Positions 44,316-53,121 of a stretch of 64,000 bases of DNA are shown one piece after another. Position numbers and translations under genes: made by a program. Source of the stretch: Lachnospiraceae bacterium (lineage in GTDB: Bacteria > Bacillota_A > Clostridia > Lachnospirales > Lachnospiraceae); contig SFGN01000002.1 of the NCBI GenBank assembly GCA_004556565.1, positions 65,874 to 129,873 of the forward strand, given 5' to 3'. Under the pieces are notes generated by a model. The model had not been told where the DNA came from. It searched no databases and saw only the letters and a list, made by a program, of their open reading frames with translations. The stretch's first letter is position 1; every line of letters starts with the position of its first letter.

Positions 44316-46082
44316 ATGAAAAATAAGACGTATAACAGAAAGAAAATTCTGGTAGTATTTCTGGCGGCCTGTGCCATGATACTGGCATTAATGGGCAGGC
44401 TGGTGTATCTGATGATTTTCGATGCCCAATATTATCAGAAAAAAGCAGAGGATCTTCATGAACGGGAGCGGGAAATCAAAGCAGCCAGAGGGGAGATCGT
44501 TGACAGAAACGGTGTTGTCCTTGCTGCAAATAAAACGGTATGTACCATTTCTGTCATCCACAGTCAGATCCAGGAGCCGGAAAAGGTCATACAGGTTTTG
44601 TCACAGGAGCTGCAGATGGAGAAATCGGATGTCAGAAAAAGGGTGGAAAAGGTCTCTTCAATGGAGAAAGTAAAAACAAATGTTGAAAAAGAGGTGGGTG
44701 ACCGCATCAGGAATTATCGGCTGGCGGGAGTGAAGGTCGACGAGGATTACCGCAGATATTATCTTTATAATGAGATCGCGTCAAAAGTTCTTGGATTTAC
44801 AGGCGGTGACAACCAGGGAATCATCGGTCTGGAAGTGAAATATGAAGAGTATTTAAAGGGGATAAACGGAACTATTCTGACAGTCACGGATGCAAGAGGG
44901 ATTGAACTGGAGGGAATTGCGGAAGACCGAATCGAGCCGGTGGCCGGTAAGACGCTCAGGATCACGCTGGATTACAACATTCAGGCATACTGTCAGCAGG
45001 CTGCGCTTAAGGTGATGGAAGAAAAACAGGCGGACAGTGTTTCAGTCATACTGATGAATCCGAAAAACGGGGAAATCCTGGCAATGGTAAATGTACCGGA
45101 ATTTAACCTGAATGACCCGTTTACACTGAACACAGGACAGGATACAGGAACAATTTCCGATGAAGAAAAGCAGGATTTACTCAACCGGATGTGGCGGAAC
45201 GGATGTATCAATGATACTTATGAGCCGGGATCTACGTTCAAGGTGATTACATCAGCCGCCTGTCTGGAGGCAGGGGTCGTGCATCTTGACGATACTTTTT
45301 CCTGCCCGGGATACCGGATCGTAGAAGACAGAAAAATCCGTTGCCATAAAGTCGGGGGACACGGTTCGGAAACTTTTGTGCAGGGTATTCAGAATTCCTG
45401 CAACCCGGTATTTATAGAAATCGGTCTGCGTCTCGGTGCAGAATCATTTTATGATTACTTTGAAAAGTTCGGTCTGCTGAAACTGACCAACGTGGATTTA
45501 CCGGGGGAAGCGGGAACAATCATGCATAAAAAAGAAGATATCGGTCAGGTGGAGCTGGCAACTATGACTTTCGGGCAGTCTTTCCAGATAACGCCGATCC
45601 AGCTTTTGACAACCATATCCTCAATCATCAACGGCGGAGTCAGGGTGACCCCGCATCTTGGCGCCGACATTCTTGACAAGGAAGGAAATGTTTTAAAAAC
45701 TCTCCAATATAAAGAGCAGAAACAGATCGTGTCGGAAGAAACTTCAGCGACCATGCGGATGCTTCTGGAAAGCGTGGTGTCGGAAGGGTCGGGAAATAAA
45801 GCATATATAGAAGGATACCGTATCGGCGGAAAAACAGCGACTTCTCAGACACTGCCGAGGAGCGCAAACAAATATATAGCTTCTTTTGTCGGATTTGCAC
45901 CGGCAGATGATCCGGCGGTGATCGGAATGGTGGTGATCCATAATCCGCAGGGAGTTTACTACGGAGGGACGATAGCAGCCCCGGTCCTGAGGAGTATTTA
46001 TGATAATATCCTGCCTTATCTTGGCATAGAAAAACAAGAAACAGAGGCTCTGGGAGAGGAAGAAAACAGTACGGGGACATGA
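44316..46082 (+). CDS. spoVD: Second class B penicillin-binding protein, SpoVD-like
   Basis: The 588-aa protein has one membrane helix (about 11-33), a dimerisation domain with RGEIVDRNG at 58-66 and a transpeptidase domain with Ser306-Thr-Phe-Lys309, Ser361-Cys-Asn363 and Lys506-Thr-Ala508. The third motif is KTA instead of the usual KTG, and there is no PASTA domain, unlike Bacillus SpoVD. The tandem ftsI-spoVD order and proximity to mraY support a SpoVD (spore cortex) assignment, though a vegetative role is possible. Its TGA overlaps an in-frame ATG (ATGA) that can be read into mraY. Confidence 0.85.
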   Translation: MKNKTYNRKKILVVFLAACAMILALMGRLVYLMIFDAQYYQKKAEDLHEREREIKAARGEIVDRNGVVLAANKTVCTISVIHSQIQEPEKVIQVLSQELQMEKSDVRKRVEKVSSMEKVKTNVEKEVGDRIRNYRLAGVKVDEDYRRYYLYNEIASKVLGFTGGDNQGIIGLEVKYEEYLKGINGTILTVTDARGIELEGIAEDRIEPVAGKTLRITLDYNIQAYCQQAALKVMEEKQADSVSVILMNPKNGEILAMVNVPEFNLNDPFTLNTGQDTGTISDEEKQDLLNRMWRNGCINDTYEPGSTFKVITSAACLEAGVVHLDDTFSCPGYRIVEDRKIRCHKVGGHGSETFVQGIQNSCNPVFIEIGLRLGAESFYDYFEKFGLLKLTNVDLPGEAGTIMHKKEDIGQVELATMTFGQSFQITPIQLLTTISSIINGGVRVTPHLGADILDKEGNVLKTLQYKEQKQIVSEETSATMRMLLESVVSEGSGNKAYIEGYRIGGKTATSQTLPRSANKYIASFVGFAPADDPAVIGMVVIHNPQGVYYGGTIAAPVLRSIYDNILPYLGIEKQETEALGEEENSTGT

Positions 46083-46174
46083 GAAAAGTGGACAGAGGAT
46101 TCCGAATGTCTGCTTTACAAACCCCTTCGTATGCGTTATACTTAGTGGCAGACAAAAGAGATAGAGGTGTGGAT

Positions 46175-47143
46175 ATGGCAGATAATGTAACAGTAAATAT
46201 AGTAATTCCGGTATTGATATCGTTTACTCTGAGCGTATTGATGGGACCTGTTGTTATTCCTTTTCTCAGAAAACTGAAGATGGGCCAGACGGAGCGAGAG
46301 GAAGGAGTACAGTCTCATCTGAAGAAGGCGGGGACGCCTACCATGGGAGGCGTCATGATCCTGACCAGCGTCACCGTGACGTCGCTGTTTTATATTAAGG
46401 ATTACCCGAAAATCCTTCCGATTCTGTTTCTGACGGTAGGATTCGGACTGATTGGATTTCTTGATGATTATCTTAAAGTTGTCATGAAACGTTCCGATGG
46501 GCTTTTCCCGAAACAGAAGATGGCTCTTCAGATTATTCTGACTGCGGTTTTCGCGTATTATCTTGTAAAAGTAGCTGATGTGCCGCTGACGCTTCTGATT
46601 CCGTTTTCCGGCGGGAAATATCTGGATATCGGATGGGCAGCAATCCCGCTGTTATTTGTTGCGGTCATCGGCACTGTGAACGGGACGAATTTTACGGACG
46701 GTCTGGACGGCCTGGCATCAAGTGTGACTGTTCTTGTGGCAACTTTTTTCACGGTCGTTGCGGTGGGAACGCGGAGCGGAATCGAACCGATCACCTGTGC
46801 GGTTGTCGGAGCGCTGCTTGGATTCCTTTTGTTTAACGTATATCCGGCAAGTGTATTTATGGGGGATACCGGTTCACTGGCATTAGGTGGATTTGTGGCG
46901 GGTACTGCATACATGCTTCAGATGCCGCTGTTTTTGATTCTGGTAGGTCTGATCTATGTGGTGGAAGTGGCCTCAGTTATGATCCAGGTCGTATATTTTA
47001 AGAAAACAGGGGGAAAACGTTTCTTTAAGATGGCGCCGATCCATCATCACTTTGAGCTGTGCGGATGGTCGGAAACAAGGGTCGTCGCAGTATTCTCAAT
47101 TGTAACTGCGATATTGTGCCTGATTGCATTGATGGGGGTATAG
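46175..47143 (+). CDS. mraY: Phospho-MurNAc-pentapeptide transferase
   Basis: The 322-aa enzyme makes lipid I from UDP-MurNAc-pentapeptide and undecaprenyl phosphate. It has about ten membrane helices and the family motifs KAGTPTMGGVMIL, FLDDYLKV (catalytic Asp pair), NGTNFTDGLDGLA and the MAPIHHHFELCGW histidine loop. ATG 46,175 is chosen because it has AGAGGTG 5 nt upstream and gives the usual length. An in-frame ATG at 46,079 overlapping the spoVD stop would add 32 residues without homology, but could permit translational coupling. Confidence 0.95.
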   Translation: MADNVTVNIVIPVLISFTLSVLMGPVVIPFLRKLKMGQTEREEGVQSHLKKAGTPTMGGVMILTSVTVTSLFYIKDYPKILPILFLTVGFGLIGFLDDYLKVVMKRSDGLFPKQKMALQIILTAVFAYYLVKVADVPLTLLIPFSGGKYLDIGWAAIPLLFVAVIGTVNGTNFTDGLDGLASSVTVLVATFFTVVAVGTRSGIEPITCAVVGALLGFLLFNVYPASVFMGDTGSLALGGFVAGTAYMLQMPLFLILVGLIYVVEVASVMIQVVYFKKTGGKRFFKMAPIHHHFELCGWSETRVVAVFSIVTAILCLIALMGV

Positions 47144-47149
47144 CAGATT

Positions 47150-48526
47150 ATGGACTTTAAAGGAAAAAAAGTACTTGTATTTGGTTCCGGAATCAGCGGA
47201 ATTGCTTCTGCAGGACTTTTAATAAACAAGGACGCGGATGTGATCCTGTATGACGGGAATGCATCACTGGATGCAGATAAAATCAGAATGGATATTCTGA
47301 GCAAAAACAAGAATGATGACAGATCAGAGTCTGGGCTTCAGGTTATTTTAGGTGAATTCCCGGCAGAGATTATTAATGAATTGGATCTTCTTGTCATCAG
47401 TCCGGGCGTGCCGGCAGATCTTCCGATCGTGGAAGAGATAAAGGGAAAAGGAATCCCGGTGTGGGGGGAGATCGAACTGGCTTATGTTTGCGGAAAAGGG
47501 GATGTCCTGGCAATTACGGGAACGAACGGCAAGACGACGACGACGGCGCTTCTCGGGGAAATTATGAAAAACTACCGGGAGAACACTTTTGTGGTTGGGA
47601 ATATCGGAATACCATATGCCGGCGTGGCAGGAGATACAACGGAAGATTCCATTATCGTGGCGGAGATGTCCAGCTTTCAGCTTGAAACGATACATACTTT
47701 CGCTCCGAGAGTCGGCGCGATATTGAATATTACGCCGGATCATCTGAATCGCCACCATACGATGCAGGCATATATTGATGCAAAGAAAAATATTACCGGA
47801 AATCAGACGGAAAAGGATATCTGTGTATTAAATTATGAAGATGAGGTCACCAGGAAAATCGGAGAAGAAATCCGGGCGAAAGTTCTATATTTCAGCAGCC
47901 GGCGTAAACTGGAAAGAGGGATTTGTCTGGAAAACGGGGATATTATTTACCGTAATCCGGAGCCTGTTAAAATATGCAATGTTGAAGAACTTCAGATTCT
48001 GGGGACACATAATCATGAAAATGTCATGGCAGCATCTGCGATGGCTCTGGCCTACGGTGTGCCGGTCGAGATTGTACGCGATACGGTCTGTGCATTTGGC
48101 GGAGTGGAGCATCGGATTGAGTTCGTAGCTGAAAAGAACGGTGTTGCATATTATAACGATTCTAAAGGTACGAATCCGGATGCGGCAATCAAAGGGATAG
48201 GCGCCATGAACAGACCGACGGTACTGATCGGCGGCGGTTATGATAAAGATTCTTCTTATGAAGAATGGATCCGGTCATTTGACGGAAAAGTGAAAAAACT
48301 GGTCCTGATCGGGGCTACGAGAGAGAAGATTGAAGAAACGGCAAAACGTCTCGGATTTTATGATACGGTGCTTGCCGATACATTTGAAGAAGCAGTGGAG
48401 CTTTGCGTAAAGTTTGCAGAGCCGGGGGATGCGGTACTGCTTTCTCCGGCCTGTGCAAGCTGGGGCATGTTCCGTAATTATGAAGAGCGCGGGGATAAAT
48501 TCAAAGAACTTGTAAATCAGTTATAA
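47150..48526 (+). CDS. murD: UDP-N-acetylmuramoylalanine--D-glutamate ligase
   Basis: The 458-aa Mur ligase has an N-terminal Rossmann-like domain (VFGSGISGIASA), the ATP loop GTNGKTTTT at 124-132, ITPDHLNRHHTM with the metal and carbamylated-Lys region, and the C-terminal domain with YYNDSKGTNPDAA and LLSPACASWGMF. It adds D-Glu to UDP-MurNAc-L-Ala in the cytoplasm. It starts 6 bp after mraY, so the two are co-translated. Confidence 0.96.
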   Translation: MDFKGKKVLVFGSGISGIASAGLLINKDADVILYDGNASLDADKIRMDILSKNKNDDRSESGLQVILGEFPAEIINELDLLVISPGVPADLPIVEEIKGKGIPVWGEIELAYVCGKGDVLAITGTNGKTTTTALLGEIMKNYRENTFVVGNIGIPYAGVAGDTTEDSIIVAEMSSFQLETIHTFAPRVGAILNITPDHLNRHHTMQAYIDAKKNITGNQTEKDICVLNYEDEVTRKIGEEIRAKVLYFSSRRKLERGICLENGDIIYRNPEPVKICNVEELQILGTHNHENVMAASAMALAYGVPVEIVRDTVCAFGGVEHRIEFVAEKNGVAYYNDSKGTNPDAAIKGIGAMNRPTVLIGGGYDKDSSYEEWIRSFDGKVKKLVLIGATREKIEETAKRLGFYDTVLADTFEEAVELCVKFAEPGDAVLLSPACASWGMFRNYEERGDKFKELVNQL

Positions 48527-48539
48527 GGAGAGGAATGTT

Positions 48540-49658
48540 ATGCCCGGGGATGCAGGAAAAGACAGATATTCGCCGGAACGTCATGAAAAAAAAGGACATT
48601 ATGATTACACACTTCTTGTTGTAATTCTGCTTTTGGTAGTGATCGGTCTGATACTTTTATACAGCACCAGTTCATACAACGGACAGGTGAAGTTTCAAGA
48701 TCCTTTTTATTACCTGAAAAAACAGGGATTTGCGACAGCATTGGGACTGATCGGAATGTTTCTGATAGCGCAGATAGATTATCATACATGGGTGCCGCTG
48801 GCTGTTCCGGGGTATCTGGCTGCGGTCTGCCTTTCCGTTGCTGTCATTTTTGTGGGTGATGAGTATAATGGGTCCAAAAGATGGTTGTCTTTGGGCCCTC
48901 TTTCTTTTCAGCCGTCTGAATTCGCAAAGGTTGCCATCATTCTTTTTCTGGCATGCCTGGTCACGAAAAATGTTAAAAAGATGGGGAAAATACTTACGCT
49001 ATTGAAGGTGATTCTCCCGGCGATTCCGGTTGTGGCACTTGTAGGTGCCAGTAATTTAAGCACCGCGATTATTATTCTTGGTATAGCCGCTGTCTTGATT
49101 TTTGTGGCAAGTCCGAAGTATGCCCAGTTTTTATGGATGGGGGCGGCGGCGTTGGGATTTATGGGGATTTTCCTTGCACTTGAAAGCTACCGCCTGGAGC
49201 GGATCGCCATCTGGAGAAATCCGGAAAAATATGAAAAAGGATATCAGACCCTGCAGGGGCTGTATGCCATTGGATCAGGCGGCCTTTTCGGCCGGGGGCT
49301 CGGACAGAGTATACAGAAACTTGGATTTCTTCCTGAGGCACAGAATGATATGATATTTTCTATTATCTGTGAAGAACTGGGGCTGGTGGGTGCCGGGGCA
49401 GTCGTGCTTCTTTTCCTGATATTGATCTGGCGCTTTTTTGTAATCGCATCACGCGCAAAAGATTTGCTGGGAGCGCTGATCGCGTCAGGCGCCATGGCAC
49501 ATATGATGATACAGGTCATCCTGAACATTGCGGTGGTGACAAATTCTATTCCTAATACAGGAATTACACTTCCTTTTATCAGTTACGGAGGTACATCGGT
49601 CCTTTTCCTTCTGCTGGAAATGGGGCTTGTGCTGAGTGTATCGAATCTGGTAAGATAA
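48540..49658 (+). CDS. ftsW: SEDS peptidoglycan polymerase FtsW/SpoVE
   Basis: The 372-aa polytopic protein has ten membrane segments and SEDS motifs: GSKRWLSLGPLSFQPSEFAK, the ALIGASNLSTA-like segment (here VGASNLSTAII), GYQTLQGLYAIGSGGLFGRG, LPEAQNDMIFSIICEELG and the C-terminal PFISYGGTS. It polymerises glycan strands from lipid II with a class B PBP partner; both candidate partners are encoded just upstream. GGAGAGG lies before the ATG. The next gene is ftsQ, with no murG between. Confidence 0.94.
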   Translation: MPGDAGKDRYSPERHEKKGHYDYTLLVVILLLVVIGLILLYSTSSYNGQVKFQDPFYYLKKQGFATALGLIGMFLIAQIDYHTWVPLAVPGYLAAVCLSVAVIFVGDEYNGSKRWLSLGPLSFQPSEFAKVAIILFLACLVTKNVKKMGKILTLLKVILPAIPVVALVGASNLSTAIIILGIAAVLIFVASPKYAQFLWMGAAALGFMGIFLALESYRLERIAIWRNPEKYEKGYQTLQGLYAIGSGGLFGRGLGQSIQKLGFLPEAQNDMIFSIICEELGLVGAGAVVLLFLILIWRFFVIASRAKDLLGALIASGAMAHMMIQVILNIAVVTNSIPNTGITLPFISYGGTSVLFLLLEMGLVLSVSNLVR

Positions 49659-49685
49659 AAAGATAAATGAAAAGGAGGCATTTGG

Positions 49686-50477
49686 ATGGCACAGAAGAAG
49701 AAAATGTCCGGAAAAAGAAAAAGAAGGAAACAGAAAAGAGCCGCACTGCTTTTTTTACTGCTTGTTTTTTTCATTTTCGCCTGCCTGATGCTGTTCGTAT
49801 TCCGGCTGAGAAAGATAGAAATCATCAAGAATCAATACAGCTCAGACCGGGAAATCGCGGATTGGCTTGGTGAAGATAAGCTGTCATCAAATACCATTTA
49901 CCTGTGGTGGAAATATAACCGTGACGGTGTGGAATTGCTTCCGTCGATGGCGGATATTTCTGTTAAGCTAAGAAGCCCGTGGGAGGCAGAAGTAAATGTG
50001 ACAGAAAAAAAATTTATCGGGCGTATTGACTGGAACGGATCCTTGCTGTATTTTGACATGGACGGGATCGTATCGCTTCAGTCCGCGGATATTATAGGAG
50101 GCGTGCCTTATATTGAAGGATTGTCTTTTGATGCATCGAAGGTAAAGATGGGAGAGAAACTTCCGGTCGAAGATGATGATGTGTTCCAGGGAATAAGTAA
50201 AGCTGCGGAAGAGATGGAACAATACATCCTGATACCGGATAAAATCAGCTGCAACGGCGGTGACCTGACTCTGCATTTCGGCGGAATCCGGGCGCAGATA
50301 GGGGACAGCGGGTATGAAGAGAAAATCGCACAGATACCCCCGATCCTGCAGAAGATGTTTGAACTGTACGGCGGACAGGGCGGTGTACTTCACCTGGAGA
50401 ATTATGACGGTTCTTCGTCCATCCGTTTTGTGCCTGACACTGCGGCAGCAGATCAGGCAGGGCAGGAGGAACAGTAG
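49686..50477 (+). CDS. ftsQ: Cell division protein FtsQ/DivIB
   Basis: The 263-aa bitopic protein has a Lys/Arg-rich cytoplasmic tail (1-19), one membrane helix (about 20-40) and a POTRA-like domain (RLRKIEIIKNQYSSDREIADWL) followed by the beta domain, where LRSPWEAEVNVTEKKFIGRI and LLYFDMDGIVSL are the most FtsQ-like parts. It scaffolds the division complex with FtsL and DivIC. AAAAGGAGG is a strong Shine-Dalgarno. A MITE copy begins 9 bp after its stop. Confidence 0.88.
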   Translation: MAQKKKMSGKRKRRKQKRAALLFLLLVFFIFACLMLFVFRLRKIEIIKNQYSSDREIADWLGEDKLSSNTIYLWWKYNRDGVELLPSMADISVKLRSPWEAEVNVTEKKFIGRIDWNGSLLYFDMDGIVSLQSADIIGGVPYIEGLSFDASKVKMGEKLPVEDDDVFQGISKAAEEMEQYILIPDKISCNGGDLTLHFGGIRAQIGDSGYEEKIAQIPPILQKMFELYGGQGGVLHLENYDGSSSIRFVPDTAAADQAGQEEQ

Positions 50478-50485
50478 GATTATCA

Positions 50486-50644
50486 GTAACAGCTCAGCCC
50501 GCGCCATTCGCAAAACGCATCTCCGATGCTTCCCCGCTGCAAAAGCAGCTGTTTTTGCTCATTATCGGGCGCTAAGCTCATAATGATTCGCTCATTCATG
50601 CAAGCATGATTCGCTCACTTATTCGATTATGGCTGAGCTGTTAC
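50486..50644 (+). mobile_element. MITE-like repeat, copy D (subfamily 2)
   Basis: 159 bp from GTAACAGCTCAGCC to GCTGAGCTGTTAC, between ftsQ and ftsZ. It carries the subfamily-2 GCTGC-AAAA-GCAGC hairpin. No target duplication is evident. Confidence 0.85.
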
Positions 50645-50674
50645 TAAAAAAATCAGAAAATCAAAAAAAATCTA

Positions 50675-50703
50675 TTGATTATTTGCGGAAAAGACTTTAT
50701 TAT
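50675..50703 (+). promoter_or_regulatory. Promoter of ftsZ
   Basis: TTGATT (50,675-50,680), 17-bp spacer, TATTAT (50,698-50,703). It begins 31 bp after MITE copy D. Confidence 0.6.
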
Positions 50704-50780
50704 ATACTTATTGGATTGTATTATGCAGTCATAGGGATGTATAAAAAGATTAGTAAGATGTGACAAAGGAGGAACTACTC

Positions 50781-51962
50781 TTGTTAGAAATTAAAACCAA
50801 CGAATCAGAAGCAGCTGCAAGAATAATTGTTATTGGAGTCGGCGGCGGCGGTAATAATGCTGTGAACCGAATGATTGATGAGCAGATTGCAGGTGTAGAA
50901 TTTATTGCGATTAATACAGATAAACAGGCACTTCAGCTTTGCAAGGCACCAACATTGATGCAGATTGGAGAAAAACTGACGAAAGGACTTGGCGCGGGTG
51001 CACAGCCGGAAGTTGGGGAGAAAGCGGCTGAGGAGAGTGCTGAAGAGATCTCTGCAGCATTAAAAGGCGCAGACATGGTATTTGTTACCTGCGGCATGGG
51101 CGGCGGTACAGGAACAGGAGCAACCCCTGTTGTGGCACGTATCGCAAAAGAGCAGGGTGCATTGACTGTAGGTGTTGTAACGAAGCCTTTCCGTTTTGAG
51201 TCAAGAACCCGTATGGCAAATGCTCAGGCCGGAATTGATAAACTGAAAGAGAATGTAGATACATTGATTGTTATCCCGAATGACAAACTGCTTGAAGTGG
51301 TTGACAGAAGAACCACAATGCCGGAAGCACTTAAGAAAGCTGACGAGGTATTACAGCAGGGTATCCAGGGGATTACCGACCTGATTAACGTACCGTCTCT
51401 GATCAACCTTGATTTTGCGGACGTACAGACGGTTATGAAAGACAAAGGAATCGCTCATATCGGAATCGGTGCAGGACGCGGCGATGACAAGGCACTTGAA
51501 GCTGTTAAACAGGCAGTTGCAAGTCCGCTGCTTGAGACAACCATTCAGGGAGCATCCCATGTTATTATTAATGTATCCGGAGATATCACTCTTATGGATG
51601 CATCCGATGCAGCAGAATATGTACAGGAGCTGGCAGGAGAAGGCGCTAACATCATCTTTGGTGCTACTTACGATGACAGCAAGTCTGATGAAGCTACGAT
51701 CACAGTTATCGCAACCGGTTTACATAATGTAGGCGGCAGTGCGTCAAAACTGAAAGCAAGGCTGGAAGGACAGCAGAAGGCAGGATCTATGATGCCGGGC
51801 AGCAGTGAAACAGGTACAAGAAGCGCAGGGCTGGACAGCAGGCTGGGTGCAAGACCTGTTACGAGAACATCAGGCAGTACAAGTACAATGCAGACCGGAA
51901 GGACAACTACCGGAACGGTAAGAGAACAGTCCATTAAGATTCCGGACTTCTTTAAAAAATAA
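50781..51962 (+). CDS. ftsZ: Cell division protein FtsZ
   Basis: A TTG start at 50,781 is chosen because AAAGGAGG lies 9 nt upstream; a GTG at 50,760 lies ahead of that site. The 393-aa tubulin homologue has VGVGGGGNNAVNRM near residue 21, the GTP signature GGGTGTGA near 108, and the T7-loop region NLDFADVQTVM. A Gly/Ser/Thr-rich linker (about 320-380) leads to the C-terminal peptide IKIPDFFKK, which binds membrane anchors such as FtsA/SepF. No ftsA is visible in the window. A terminator follows. Confidence 0.97.
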   Translation: MLEIKTNESEAAARIIVIGVGGGGNNAVNRMIDEQIAGVEFIAINTDKQALQLCKAPTLMQIGEKLTKGLGAGAQPEVGEKAAEESAEEISAALKGADMVFVTCGMGGGTGTGATPVVARIAKEQGALTVGVVTKPFRFESRTRMANAQAGIDKLKENVDTLIVIPNDKLLEVVDRRTTMPEALKKADEVLQQGIQGITDLINVPSLINLDFADVQTVMKDKGIAHIGIGAGRGDDKALEAVKQAVASPLLETTIQGASHVIINVSGDITLMDASDAAEYVQELAGEGANIIFGATYDDSKSDEATITVIATGLHNVGGSASKLKARLEGQQKAGSMMPGSSETGTRSAGLDSRLGARPVTRTSGSTSTMQTGRTTTGTVREQSIKIPDFFKK

Positions 51963-51999
51963 TAATTTAAAATTATCAGAATATAATCAGTACAATATG

Positions 52000-52028
52000 C
52001 CGGGAACATCATGTTCCCGGTTTTGTTT
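52000..52028 (+). terminator. Strong terminator of ftsZ
   Basis: CCGGGAACA/TGTTCCCGG with a three-base loop, then TTTTGTTT. Confidence 0.92.
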
Positions 52029-52070
52029 GCAATGCATATGAAAAAATGGTCCGGTGGACCATTTTTGAAT
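52028..52070 (+). repeat. 43-bp hairpin repeat, copy 4
   Basis: It begins TGCAATGCATATGAAAAA and has the best-preserved hairpin of the family, an 11-bp perfect stem AAAAATGGTCC around GGT. It directly abuts the ftsZ terminator. Confidence 0.88.
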
Positions 52071-52103
52071 TTTTGGAAACTTTTCTTTTGTTCATTTCCC
52101 GGT

Positions 52104-52136
52104 CTGACAAATTTCGGATAACTTCTTCTATATAAT
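52104..52136 (+). promoter_or_regulatory. Candidate Spo0A-dependent promoter of spoIIGA
   Basis: CTGACA (52,104-52,109) and a perfect TATAAT (52,131-52,136) are 21 bp apart. TCTGACAAA at the -35 region resembles an inverted 0A box (TTCGACAAA, 7 of 9). Bacillus spoIIG has the same arrangement: over-long spacing and an overlapping Spo0A site. Confidence 0.55.
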
Positions 52137-52221
52137 CAGGATAGTTTATTGATGCACGATTCAATAAACATACATTTCAGAGAAATTCCACTTATTGAAA
52201 ATTCAGAAAAGAGGGAGGGGC

Positions 52222-53064
52222 ATGTACTATGAACTGTACATAGATGTGTTCTTTTTTATCAACTTTATGATGGATTCCATCATTTTGCTTTCGGTGAAAA
52301 ATATGCTCAGGCTGGATGTAAGCACCGGAAGGGTGTTTGCAGGAGCCTGTATCGGAAGTCTTATGACCTGTTCTGTGATAATATTGCCGATACCGCCTCT
52401 TATGAAACAGCTTTTATTTCATTTCGTCGTAAATGCAGTGATGATAAAAACAGGATTAAAAGTTTCGGGATTCGTGCAGTGGTTCAGGGCCATAATCTGT
52501 CTGTATATTGTTTCTGTGCTAATGGGAGGCATCCTGCAGATGGCCAGGCCGTTGCTGAGGACGGGAAGTCTTTTCTTTACGGTGGCAGTGACAGCATATT
52601 ATCTTTTAAAGGCAGGCTGGGGCTTCCTGTACCGGACGGGAAAACGTATGAAAAATATCTGTGAAGTGACGCTTTACAGTCATGCGGGAGAATTAACGAT
52701 GAAAGCATTGATTGACACAGGAAACACATTGACGGATTCATTTTCAAAAGAGCCGGTTTGTGTAATCGGACAAACGGCGGCTGAAAAAATCGGCGGAGGA
52801 TTCACAGGGGAGGATGCTTCATACCCGGGTTTCCGCTATATTCCTTATCATTCCATAAACGGCACGGGTATCATGCCGTCTTTTCGGATTGATAAAATGA
52901 GCATACGGATCGGGAACGGGGAAGAAGAGTATTATGTGTCACGTCCGCTGATTGGGGTAAGTAAAGATGAACCATCCGCACAGGGAGAATATCTGATGAT
53001 CTTAAATCCGGATATTCTTAAAGAAGATCGGGCAGTACATTGTTTCAGGCGTGGAGGGCACTGA
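52222..53064 (+). CDS. spoIIGA: Sigma-E processing peptidase SpoIIGA
   Basis: ATG 52,222 has GAGGGAGGGG just upstream; an upstream TTG at 52,195 lacks a site. The 280-aa protein has five N-terminal membrane helices (ELYIDVFFFINFMMDSIIL first) and a C-terminal aspartic protease half with the active-site motif ALIDTGNTLTD near 170-180. It cleaves the pro-sequence from SigE in the mother cell, after activation by SpoIIR from the forespore. sigE follows after 57 bp. Confidence 0.95.
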   Translation: MYYELYIDVFFFINFMMDSIILLSVKNMLRLDVSTGRVFAGACIGSLMTCSVIILPIPPLMKQLLFHFVVNAVMIKTGLKVSGFVQWFRAIICLYIVSVLMGGILQMARPLLRTGSLFFTVAVTAYYLLKAGWGFLYRTGKRMKNICEVTLYSHAGELTMKALIDTGNTLTDSFSKEPVCVIGQTAAEKIGGGFTGEDASYPGFRYIPYHSINGTGIMPSFRIDKMSIRIGNGEEEYYVSRPLIGVSKDEPSAQGEYLMILNPDILKEDRAVHCFRRGGH

Positions 53065-53121
53065 GCAACGTCCGTTTTCCCGCGGATGAAATAAAATAAA
53101 TGAAAATCAGGAGGAGATAAA

